From: Geosiphon pyriformis
Lineage: Eukaryota > Glomeromycota > Glomeromycetes > Archaeosporales > Geosiphonaceae
Reading direction: 5' to 3'
Assembly: GCA_016748015.1 (NCBI GenBank)
Contig: JAAOMT010000040.1
Span: forward strand, 632,028 to 696,027
Length of the DNA stretch: 64,000 nt
The notes beneath the pieces were generated by a model that saw only the letters and a program-made list of their open reading frames with translations, searched no databases and was not told the DNA's origin. Shown here piece by piece: positions 51,125-62,204 of the stretch. Numbering within the stretch: the first letter of the stretch is position 1; the number at the start of each line of letters is the position of its first letter. Position numbers and translations under genes: made by a program.

Positions 51125-51616
51125 ATGCTTAGAAAACCAAATTGCTTCTTTTTGATCGTCTTTACCGTAATCTTAACTTTCAATTACCTTGTCTTCTCCA
51201 CTCCAGTTTCAACCTCTCGCTCGCTCTTTAAACGTGTGGGTACTGGTAATGGTAATGGTAACGGAAATATAGGCGACAATTATGGGGTCAATATGCAGGG
51301 AAATAATCTGGATAACTACAACAACAATCCATCTGGATTGCTTGCTGCACAAGCAAAGGGGTATTATATCCCAGCATCAAGCCCAACTACGGAGTATTAT
51401 GTCCCAGCATCAAGCCCAGCTACGGAGTATTATGTCCAAGAATCAACTCCAACTACGATCGAAAGCTCAACTCCTTATCCAACTGTCACTATACTTCCGA
51501 ATAAGCCAAAAAGCAAGGGTAAAAAGAAATCAACAAAGAAGGGCAAAAAGAAGCCAAAGAAGCCAAAGAAAAAAGTTAAAAGTACAAAGAAAACAGTGCA
51601 ATATATATATTATTAA
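51125..51616 (+). CDS. secreted Lys-rich repeat protein with a Kex2-like site
   Basis: Single-exon gene of 163 aa. Residues 1-26 form a signal peptide (CFFLIVFTVILTFNYLVF). A dibasic LFKR site at about residues 34-37 could be cut by a Kex2 protease. A Gly/Asn-rich stretch follows (GTGNGNGNGNIGDN), then three imperfect 11-residue repeats (YYIPASSPTTE, YYVPASSPATE, YYVQESTPTTI). A Pro-rich linker leads to a strongly basic tail of about 35 residues with KKSTKKGKKKPKKPKKK. The basic tail could bind acidic wall polymers, nucleic acids or membranes, or act as a nuclear localisation signal. The features fit a candidate secreted effector or wall protein; there is no family match. It is flanked by (TA)n tracts at 51007-51036 and 51641-51659. 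Confidence 0.82.
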   Translation: MLRKPNCFFLIVFTVILTFNYLVFSTPVSTSRSLFKRVGTGNGNGNGNIGDNYGVNMQGNNLDNYNNNPSGLLAAQAKGYYIPASSPTTEYYVPASSPATEYYVQESTPTTIESSTPYPTVTILPNKPKSKGKKKSTKKGKKKPKKPKKKVKSTKKTVQYIYY

Positions 51617-51619
51617 CTT

Positions 51620-52415
51620 TCTCATTTGATGTATTATTCATATATATATATATATATATGTAACATTTTTTATAATTATAGAAATTTGAATTTTTTTTAT
51701 CGACATTCCCTTGATTGAAAGGGCTGAAGTTGGGTTTACATTTCAATCTATTTAGAAAAAAAACCAGTCTCTTCTAGCTTAATTCAAATCTTTGTAAAGA
51801 ATAAATTTCGAAAATAAAATTTTGACTTTGGTTTTAAAATTATTTTATAAAAGAATAAAACAAGTGCATATTTTTTGTTTATTACTTGTTTGTAATCCAA
51901 ACAAGTTTGACAACTTTTTAGCGAATTAGGCTAAAGCACTCGATCTTTGTATAATCATACAACACTGCTCAACTTATTATTATTATCCGAGTAGATTTAA
52001 TTAATGCTAATTCTATTTCCAGCAAAAATTCTGTTTAATCAATTAAAGAATCCTTATTAAATTTTATCGCTTGTTAAAGGTATATGTATATTATTAACGA
52101 TTTGTAAATGGAGTAAAATTTGTTCAGTAGTGACATATTTTCTTTCTTTCTTTCTTTCTTTCCTTCCTTCATAACTATAAATTTAGTGCAAATGAACGAC
52201 ACCAAATGATTTGTATTTTATGTTAAAGCCTTGAAAAAAAAGCAAATTTTCTTTCATTTATTCTTTATAATTTGCCTGTTATTCAGGGAGCCACTCCCAT
52301 TCCGACAACCCCATGATCAATCTATTCAGAGTAGTTGTCTGGTGCAACATGCAAAGTGTAAATCACCCAACACAAATAGGAGGAAGTTGTCACCACATGT
52401 GAGAACCGATTTCTC
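51620..52415. other. intergenic sequence with two microsatellites
   Basis: (TA)n at 51641-51659 lies directly after the Lys-rich protein gene, and a CTTT/CCTT tract lies at 52138-52170. About 52270-52420 has higher GC and may be the 5' leader or an upstream exon of the jacalin-like gene. Confidence 0.55.
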
Positions 52416-52420
52416 ACACG

Positions 52421-53567
52421 ATGACAGCCATTCCAGACGAAATATTGGATGAAAGTGAAGCCAAGACAGAAGATGATGAAGGTATTTTTTTTACTATTCT
52501 TCCCAACAAACTTCGTGGGTTTTTTTCATCATTCAAACCAAGTTTTTGCAAATTGAGTCAAATTTTCATATCATAGGCGCGCCCCTATTCCCATTGAAAT
52601 CCAAAAATAACCAAGTAACAATTCCTCCGCAAACACAATTTTCCTTCTTATATCGAGTTAATATAGTCTTGTTTTGTATTCTATTATTTCAATTTTTCTT
52701 CGTCTGGTACAAAAGGACTGATGCTTCATCAAAGGTAATTTACGAACATGCCTCAACATTTTAGTTTGTATTTTAATCGTTTGATTCTTTCATTGCCAGA
52801 ACCTAGAATTGTCTTCAGATAGTCAAGTTGAACGGATAATGTCAAAAATTTTGGACAGCTTTCTGGACAAAAAGATTGACGAGAGATTGCAGAAATACTT
52901 GCTTCAAACTTCAGTGACAAAAACTGAAAAGTTAAAAAATGACGAACTAGAATTGACCTTAAATGATCAGCAGCAAGTTCCAGAAATGGAAACGAGTGGT
53001 GATAATGCTAATGGTTATCCTTATGCTGCTTTTTCAGAAGAAGCGTCCTCATTGGAGCCAACTACTTTAGCAAATTTTCAACGCTCTGAGGCAGTAGGTG
53101 CAACGGGATGTGAACCATTTGAAGTTTACTTTAATCAATACCTGGGAATCTTTGGATTGGACCCACCAAATCAGAAAAAGCAATTGGAACCTCATTTTAC
53201 GACAATATCTACATTTTTTGGTGAGAAAATTAGTCATTTGACCTTTATATGGCCCAATTTCAGATCTGTGACATATGGGGGCCGACGGTTAACAGATCAA
53301 TATGTTTGGACAAAAGATTTTACATTTGAACCTGGTGAAAAAGTTTTATCGTTGAATGTTGACTATGACGAGAAACGCGTGCATGGAATTATGTTTCGCA
53401 CAACTTTTGGCAGAGCCTCTGGAAATACGGGTGTACTTGACAGAGATAGAAAAACTTTTCGTGCTCCTAAAGGACATGAGATTGTTGGACTTTATGGTGG
53501 TGCGACGGATCATATATGCAGTCTAGGGATAATTTATTCACGTTTTATGATTAAAAAGGTAGATTGA
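52421..53567 (+). CDS. membrane-anchored jacalin-like lectin protein
   Basis: Exons 52421-52481, 52577-52734 and 52800-53567 keep phase and give 328 aa. The N-terminus is acidic (MTAIPDEILDESEAKTEDDE) without a signal peptide. One membrane helix (VNIVLFCILLFQFFFVW) at about residues 47-63 predicts a type II topology. A charged region follows (KILDSFLDKKIDERLQKYLL) that may form a coiled coil. The C-terminal about 130 residues resemble a jacalin-like beta-prism: FRSVTYGGRRL, FTFEPGEKVLSLNVDYD, RVHGIMFRTTFGR, and KGHEIVGLYGGATDHICSLG, the family's GF-G-SG--I-SIG ending. Jacalin domains bind carbohydrates. The reading frame ends shortly after the domain, so the gene is probably complete. Confidence in the exon structure is higher than in the sugar-binding role. 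Confidence 0.8.
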
Positions 53568-53569
53568 TT

Positions 53570-55000
53570 TATTGGCCATTGAAAAATTTTAATTGATTTT
53601 TTGCTTTTCAAATTTTTTAAATTTATACCGAATTTAACTAAAACTTTTTAGTGAACATCATCATTTTCAGTCAGTGTCCTGAGTGTCGAAAAAACTTTTA
53701 TACCTAAATTTAAGGGAGAAGGATTTTTAAACTGTGCGTAGGGTGTTTGACGTCGAAAATATTGATAACCTTTTTAAATCAAAAAAGATACTAATTTGAC
53801 TTTAAATTCGTAGCTCTAAACAATTCTGTTTCTTAACAATAGCTCAATTGGTTTGACCATAAGTATTATAATATGGTGGTGCTTTACTCCATGAAATGAA
53901 GCTAAAAAGATTTTTACTTTTTAAAAATATCAAAATATTTATCCAGATCATATGAAAAAATTATAATAACAGTGTAGAATCTAGCCCGGTTGTGGATCGA
54001 AAATATAGTTCATAAGAACCCTTTTGAATCATAAAAACTCATTGCCTTCTGCTCCACATGAGATCTGTGAATCTGATTTTTTTGATTAATTTGTATTTTA
54101 TTCATAATAGAAATGTGTCCAAAGAAAACACTCTATATTGCTAATAAAAACACTATCACTCATCTTTTTACATGGACAATTTTTTGAACCTGAAAAAGGT
54201 CAAGAAGGTCGGTGGTCACAAATGGGAATTTTTTTTTCTTGGCCTTACTATTATTGATTTATTGATTGAATAACCATTTGCAAATTTATAAAGCATTTGA
54301 TGAGAAAAGAATATTCAAATATAAATGGGTTACAAAATAAGGTACATCTATAGCTTGGGAACTTTATCAAAAATTTTATGTTTCACAATTAGCGGTTTTC
54401 AGAATTTTCAATTCAAACGTTATTTGAAAGACACTCGTTTTGAGTTTTGTTAGATTAATATTTTTTACTTGGGTGGTTTTAAAACCTACTTGAGTAGAGA
54501 TTTATCCCCGGTAGAACATATATTTTTGAAATAGTCCTTTGAAATTCGATATTTGATTAAGAATGAAAATTAATCCAACAAAAACTCAAAATCGGGTGAA
54601 ATTTTACAATTTTTGAAAAAAAGGTATCATTAAATTTGAAAATTTCCAAAGATTCTATGCAAAACTAAAAAGCGTACAAAATATCGGAACAAAAGATTAT
54701 ATTAAAGAAAACTAATAGCTTTCAGTAAATTGATCAAGTTCACAATTTTCCAAGTATTCAACAATATTTCGTTTTATGGTAATTTAAATGAAAAATATTA
54801 AGGACCCAAAAATCTTTATTTAATTGGATTATATTTGTTTGTTTCAAAAATGGTTGTAAATCTCATAAAAAGAGTCTTATTGCTTGAACAAATTTTTCTT
54901 ACCAAATAATTTTTCATTTATGCTAAAGTCCTACGAGATTATTTACAGCTGCTAGATACTTTAAAACTCATCCCCAAACTATTATTTAAAAAGTTTAGTT
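53570..55000. other. intergenic sequence between the jacalin-like gene and L3
   Basis: AT-rich, moderately complex. I found no exon chain, and L3 starts at 55007. Confidence 0.4.
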
Positions 55001-55006
55001 ATCAGA

Positions 55007-56371
55007 ATGCCCTTAAAATCAACACTTTATATTAAAAGGCAATTAGAAAGTCGTATATTTCAGTTCTACTTTATCGCTTTTCTTTTTGTATTCAAGTTCA
55101 CCTTGGTAATAAGACAATGGAGCTTCTCCCAACATTCTGACAATCTTCCAGTAACGGATCTTTCAAGGCTTGCTCGAGCAGAAAATAATTCCCATGAAAA
55201 TCCTATGATCCAACAATTAAAAGTTTTAACAGAGCTAAATTTGGAAAGCGAAGAAAAATTTTTAACCGAAAAAAATATCTCACAACCATTAAATTTCTTA
55301 AATTTTAACAAAAGAAATTTTAAAATCTCTCTTTCTAAAGGATTAAATGGTGGGGAAATTAATTTTTTGAAACAATTCACAACTTTGACTATGACTTCTT
55401 ATTGTCTTACTGAAACGCAAGCTATTGGACCAGGAATCTATGGTAGTTTTATTTGAAAATTAGCAGGTGCAATTTTCCTTTACTAATTTTGTCGTGACAG
55501 AATGGTTTCAAATCTTTTGCAGCGGGCATTTTTTTTGTTGAGAAAACTGTAATTATCGCTGTAAGAGGGGAACCATTAGGAAATGAGGAATATTGGGGAA
55601 ATAGGCAAAATATCTTGGTTCCTTATCCTGGGATCGCTGGGGCAAAAATCGACTATGAGTTTAAGAGTCGTTTTGAGAGCATAAAACCGAAATTTATAGA
55701 GTTTTATGATACTCAACTTAAAAATAAAAATATTGAACATGTTATCGGAGTTGGACATGGTTCGGGTGGTGGTAAGAAGCTTATGGAATTTTCTAAAATT
55801 AAAATGAATTTAAATTTTTTCAATTTAAGTACTAAATCGCATTAATTTTGAAAATTTTAGTTTATGTTTTGCTTGGAATGCTAGAATTAATAGCGCTCAA
55901 CGTTAAACAAAATTTAAAAGTGTTTACTTTAGGACAACCTCGTTTTGGCAATCGCCAATTTGCACATTATTTGAATTCACTCCCCAAGATCAAGATTAGA
56001 ATTTTTCGGATCACTAATATGGATGATTATGTTCCAAGGCTACCATTGAGTACTTCCAACTCATTTTACACCCACACGCTTCTGGAAAATTGGATTGAGG
56101 CAGATGATTGCTTGTGTGCTACCGGAAAGGTATTCGCTTGTGCGGGGCCACAATCAGGGCTAGATAATTTTGTCGAAGAGAGCTCGGTAAATACTTCTTA
56201 AGGTTTCCTTAAAATTTAAAGGATTACTTATTTTAATCATCTCATTTTCACCTTTGTTTATAGCAATGTAACAACAAATACTCAACCAAGAATTATGTTG
56301 CGCATATTGGTCCTTACTTTGGGATGACGATGCAATGTCCTCCTAGACAATTTCCATGGCTGACTATCTAA
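55007..56371 (+). CDS. L3: class 3 lipase-like protein, nucleophile lost
   Basis: Exons 55007-55442, 55523-55771, 55861-56186 and 56264-56371 give 372 aa with all phases correct. The N-terminus has a hydrophobic stretch (FQFYFIAFLFVFKFTLVI) after about 18 residues, either a signal anchor or an uncleaved signal peptide. IIAVRGEPLG matches the lipase strand. The nucleophile elbow at residues 223-228 is GHGSGG, with Gly225 at the usual Ser position and a Ser only at the next position. TLGQPRFGNRQF follows. DDYVPRLP contains the presumed Asp284, and VAHIGPYFG contains His351. Asp and His are kept while the nucleophile is shifted or absent. Normal lipase chemistry is unlikely unless Ser226 can substitute. 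F-box gene F2 lies 1.8 kb downstream in the opposite orientation. Confidence 0.87.
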
Positions 56372-56374
56372 GAT

Positions 56375-58130
56375 GGAAATATTATAACTCCTAAAAAATT
56401 TTAAATGAAATAAAATATAGAATAAATGGTATAAACTTTTCTCTCACTTGTATTCAAATTGCTAATTTCCCTTATTAGTTTTCGTATTTACTAAATTAGA
56501 ATAATCAAATCAAATATATTCACGAAAAGTGTTAAGATATTAATTATCGCTTTATCTACAAATAACGTATCCATATTTTATAATATTATGAATAATAATC
56601 AAAAATCTAATATTAATCCTAATAAATATGTTCTGTTATTAATCGTGAATATTTCAAATTGGAAACTTTGGCTCAAGTTTCAAGATTTTAATTAATACAT
56701 TGAACCTCTAGATTTTATTCATTTAACTTCAAATCATTATCGATGTAATATTATTATGTAATATATTTATAAAATCCATGGCGTAAAGAGATTAAAAATT
56801 GAAAGTTTTCCGTTAAATTTCTTTGGTGACATTCTATGTACAATTGCATAAAGAAAACTTTTCTGTATCCATAAAAAACACATGGATACTAAAAAAATAT
56901 CTGATTGGCCAAATTTTCACGATACATTCAAATAGTAGAAAAATTAACAGAATAACTGTACTACAATTTTTTTTGTGATTTGAGGTGCTATTACAATATA
57001 AATATCAAGAGCTCTAATCTAAAGATTTTTGTTTGCAAAAAAAATTGATTCAAAATTCCAAAACATAAATCGGTTTTCCTAAATTAATTATGAATATATA
57101 TATATATATATATGCAAAATTAGAAAATTATCGTATTAATTCAAAAAAAAATTTGAACTCACTTGTTTTTTTTGTTTTTTTTTAACTTGAAAGCTTGAAT
57201 AATATGAATTGGAATAAAACATGAAAATACTTAATATAAAAATTTTTGAAAATTAAAAGTTGTTAATTAATTGAAAATTACAATATTTGATTCATTAATG
57301 TAGTAAATATATATTGTTGCAAATAAATTATTTCTAGTTGATCAAATTATCAAAATTCATTAAATATTATTTTTGGTTTTTTAATTTTGTGAAAAAACTT
57401 TAAAAATCAAATAATATATTAAATCAATGCATTTAGAAATTTTTTGTCAATATTAAAGTAATAAATGAGATTATTTGAGGGTACATTCAAATTTTCATCT
57501 TTTTACCAAATAAAGTATGAAATTTAAACGATTACTTGAAAAAAAAACTTGTTAAGTGTTAAGAAATTTTAATTCCATAAATCTTTTTTATTTTCAAATA
57601 TTTCTTTGAGATAAAATTTCAAAAATATAAAAAAAAATTTTCAAATTTTTTTTTTCCAAATATTTTTTAGATATCAAATGCGTGAATTGTAGCCACTTAT
57701 ACAAGTATTTAATCTCAGTTCAAAAAAATTATATTTATTTATTTATTTACAGGATTTGATATTAAAAACAATTTTCGGTCCTATAAATGACTTTGATCGC
57801 AAAAAAGATTAACAGAATTAGTTAGCGTTTTTAATAATTTCAAAGAAATATTTTCACGAAATTTTAAATTCTCTTTTTTGGAATTTCTTAATATAAAAAT
57901 AAATTTAGTCTAAATTTTTGATGCATAGCGAATGTTACATAATTATGATTTACGAATAATTTGAATGCAAAATAAAATGGAATTTTGAAGGGGTTCAATA
58001 AGGGGTTCAATAGTTTGTATATATAGTAAAAGCTCATATCTTTAAAATTTGTCTGAAAAATATATTGTTTGTCCAAAGTTTCCTTTTAATTCAAAGGCTT
58101 AACGATTCATTGAATTAATCCAAGAGGGTT
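56375..58130. other. intergenic sequence between L3 and F2
   Basis: Convergent 3' flanks of L3 and F2, with a short (TA)n at 57093-57113. No gene was recognised. Confidence 0.45.
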
Positions 58131-58137
58131 CAAGATT

Positions 58138-59495
58138 TTAAGGGAACAAACAAGACCAACTCATCAACTCATTGCAGGCCTTCTTTGGATCAACCTTATT
58201 CCAAACCACAACCCTCTTTAACTGTGCAAAATTAGCATCAATCACCGGCTGAACCATCGCTCCAGTGACGTTAATACAATCCAAAATTTCAATAGAAACT
58301 AATTCTCTGCATTTTGCTATCGCAGTCCAAGGTTCACAACCACGAAAATCACAGTGAACAAACTTCAAATGTTGAATAGTGTGAGATTGGCTATAGACAC
58401 CGCATAAAATGCTGCTCAGGTAGCCGGCACATTCTTTCAAAGTGAGAGATTCTAGATGATGTTGGGATTCTATCACGGTTACGAAATCAGTCATGTGTTT
58501 AGGGGACGAGTCACCTTGCCAATTTCGTGCTCGTGGTAAATCAACCAATTCCATCTTTCTCTAAAAATTGTTTGATTATTGGGAATGAAAAAAGATTCAA
58601 TGTAATGCAAGTTAATAGAATCAAATTGAATTCTAGTAAAAATTACTCACCACATTTCGAAAATTTGAGGCAAAAATTCCAAATAATTTGGTGCAACCTC
58701 CTAAATTTGCTTCAATTACCAGCTGTTCCACGGGTCTCAACAAGGCATTAAATTCTGCATCTTCCAAAATTTCAAAATACATTTCGTCAAAGCTGAAACT
58801 CATTGGGGCAAATCTAAGCCATGACAAAGTGCCACAATGATTCGAAAATAATTTCAACAAAGCCCTAATCACGAGTTTCACCTCTTCACTTGGGACATAA
58901 GTATAATGACTTTGGGAATAGACTGTCCAAACCGATTCCAACATCACACCATAATCTAAACATTTTAAAAAGGAAGCGTATATAAAAGTCGGTGAATGTT
59001 GTGGTTCGGGTAATATGATTCCTTTTTCCAGTAACAAACGCCTTTGATCACGATCTAACATTGTTAAATAAAGTCTACAAAGTTGACAGCGATCATAGGC
59101 TAGTTCAGTGACCCTGAAGTTATAAAGTCTATGAAGCCTCCATGGATGTTTATATAAAACTTGAACCGCTGAGTCACACCAAAGTTTATTCACAAGCAGG
59201 CAACTAAAAAGGCTTGGATATGCTTCAAGATTAAATAAAATATCGTCTTCAGATGGCTTAGTTAATAAATCGAAGATTTGAAGTAGAATATCAGGGATTA
59301 AGTTCGGTGCTGATTTACGATGAGTTCGTATTAAATGTAATGATCTCTTGAATTTTGAACTGAGTTGGGTTTTAATAAAATATTTTTTTTTTCAGCTCAA
59401 ACATTCGAAATTTTCAAAGCTTAGAAAAACAGTAATAATACAACTCACGTTGACGAAATGGCTTGAGCAGCACCTTTGATTCTTCTTCGAAACAT
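58138..59495 (-). CDS. F2: F-box protein, paralogue of F1
   Basis: Minus-strand exons 59495-59449, 59359-58651 and 58560-58138 give 392 aa; the exon lengths (47, 709 and 423 nt) equal those of F1. Exon 1 encodes MFRRRIKGAAQAISST. The F-box lies at about residues 30-85 (APNLIPDILLQIFDLL ... LFSCLLVNKLWCDSAVQVLYKHPWR). The shared central block contains LRFAPMSFSFDEMYF, and the C-terminal LRR-like segments include LESLTLKECAGYLSSI and IQHLKFVHCDFRGCEPW. It probably acts as the substrate receptor of an SCF ubiquitin ligase. No defect is visible. Equal length and no indels across 1179 coding bases imply a fairly recent duplication or selection on length. Confidence 0.9.
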
Positions 59496-59499
59496 TTTT

Positions 59500-62030
59500 C
59501 CAAGTACAAAAAAAAGAATGAAAATTAATTAAAACAGCAAAGTGGTAGGTAAAGGAATAAAGGAATAAAGGCAATAACAATAATTTTTGAACAGGGTTGC
59601 AGGCTTTTAATTAAAATGCAGCAAGCAGATTATGTCCAGATGATATTACGAATATTGGACAAACGTAATTATTAATTGATTGTGCAAAGTGCTTGCATAT
59701 ATGAGCCCAACGATATTGAGAATGTTAATGTAACTGCTATTTATAAATACTTCATATTTTTGGAAGCAATATTTGACCTATTCTAAAGTTAACTGTGGCT
59801 GAATATTGAATTTGAAAGATTTGTCACCTAAACAAATGGTTTTTATGTCACCATGTTTCATAAACATTAATTCTTTCAGCAGAAATTGGAACAATAATTG
59901 TTAAGCTTATTTTTATTACTGTCACAAATCGAAATAAACTGATAAAAAACAAGGACAAGAATAAATATTTTAATTTTGGATAAACTAAAAATTCTGTTAT
60001 TAGAAAAAAGTTTATAAATATATAGTTATTGATAAATTAAAATATAATATAAAAATTATGTTTAAACATTTAATGTAATAAATAAAAATCACATTGATTG
60101 TAATTAATTATATTTATATGATTCAAAATTGTAATCATATAATTAAAATGTCATTTTTAACATAAATAGAAAGATATAATAATAATGTAATTTGAAGAAT
60201 ATATATTAAAAATATAATATAAATTAAATAATAATAATAATATAATTGCTAAAATAATAGTAATTTTAAATCAATATTGGTTTTTCAATGAACTTATTTT
60301 ATTTAAATAAAATTTAGTTAAATTTTTATGATTGCATTATTATTGTTATGTTTAAAAAAATTTATTAATTATATTTTTAACCTGATTATTATTCTGATTA
60401 TTGACTTGATTATTTATTTGATTATTATTCAATTTTTTGGTTTTTTTAATTACTTAATATTTATTTTAAATTATTTATATGAATTTTTTTATCAGTCTGT
60501 AATAATAACATTAAAATTTTAATTCAAAAGCATCAATTTATTTTATACTTTATATTTTTGAAATATTAATATTATTAAATCTTAATATTACTGTAATATA
60601 TATAAATTAAATGTTAATATTTTGGTTTTCAACTATTTTTTTTGGTAGTTAACATTATTAAACCTTAAAATATTATTCAAGCACTTTTAAAAAGACAAGA
60701 TTATATTATTATTTTAAAATTTCAAAACAAAATTTTAAGTTTTTATTTTTAAATTTACAAATATTACGAAATATGTATAAGCTTTAGTTTTTTTGATAAA
60801 AAATAAATTTTAAGATAAATATTATATTCATAGAAATAACAAAATTTGAATTTATTAATATTTTATTTTTCTATTATAAATATCTTAAAATCTACTTAAA
60901 AAATTATTGGTATTAATTTTAATGTTCTAAGATATTAAAGTATGTATTATAATTAATAGCATCTGCATTTTCAAAATTAAATTATAGAGTTTCGTTATCT
61001 TTGATATATCTAGATTGTCTAAAATATTGAAAAGTAACTATTTAACAGTACTTTTTATTCTTTCACAAAATGCAGCTGTTATAAGTTAATTGGGTTGTTA
61101 TTTTAAATTAAAATACATATTTAATTAATAAATGATTTGTTTTTGTAATTATTTTTTTAAAAATAAAAGCTTTTAAAGAGCTTGTACATAACTTCATTAT
61201 TACAATTAATATAAAAGCGTTATTATAAAATTAAGAAGAAAGCTATTATTTGTTATAATTATATATTTTTAAAATTTTGATTATATATTAAAACAATTAT
61301 ATTTAAAATTGCACAATTTATTGTTATTTACCAAACTTTAATTTTTTTTTATTGTAAGAAATTAATTTAAATTAAAAATTGGCTTAGCAGTTAAAAAACA
61401 ATAAACATTTACTTTAAATATATTTTGAGTTTTTTTTGTTAATAAAATTGTTAAATTGTATTATTTTTTTAATTGTAATTATTAATTTTATTATTTATAA
61501 ATTTTATTATTGTTTAAATTAGTAGTTGGATCACACCGTTTAAGAAATAAATTTTTTTTACAATAAAAATATTGTTAAAAAATTAAACTTAATTGTTTTT
61601 ACAAAATTTATACTTTTATTTATTTTTTATATTTTTATCAAAAAAAATTAATAATATTTTAAAGTTATAAATTTTTTAAATAAAAGAACTTTTTAAAAAT
61701 TATTTATTGATATATATAATTATTGATTTTATTGATTTTTGAATTTTTGAGTTTTTTTATTGCCATTTTGTAGATTTTTAAAAAAAAATTGGTCGTAATA
61801 TTTTTTTATCAATATATAATTAAAGTATTAAATAAAATAAAAATTAATAACTTTTCAAAATTTAAAATTTATTATAAAATTATATTCATTTACATCATTT
61901 TATTTTTTATTATTATATTGTAATTAAAATAATATATGAAAATTATTTTATATTATTACAATAGATTTTCTAAATTATTTCGAATTTTGAATTTAAAAAA
62001 TAATATTGGTACCATATTTAGTGTTTTTAG
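59500..62030. other. intergenic, largely AT-only tract
   Basis: 59500-60000 is the upstream flank of F2. 60000-62030 is almost pure A/T with no coding signal. The frame at 60328-60522 is a low-complexity accident. Confidence 0.5.
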
Positions 62031-62204
62031 TATTAGTTTGTTTTAAAACATAAGATTGGCTAGTACTCTGAAAAAAATTCCCAAATGTGACAATAAGATA
62101 ATCAGCATGTTTATTTTAATACTATCTAATTTGAATTAGTCACATCGGTGCCCTGATTTTATTAAAAACTTGGATGTTTGTTTCAGTTTTCTTGGTCTTT
62201 CGAG

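Noticed and set aside
55066-55380. Minus-strand 104-codon frame
   Set aside because: Antisense shadow of exon 1 of L3, which has a consistent four-exon structure on the plus strand.
60328-60522. Hydrophobic 64-codon frame that could be a membrane peptide
   Set aside because: It lies inside an AT-only tract and consists of Ile/Leu/Phe repeats expected from TTA/ATT runs.
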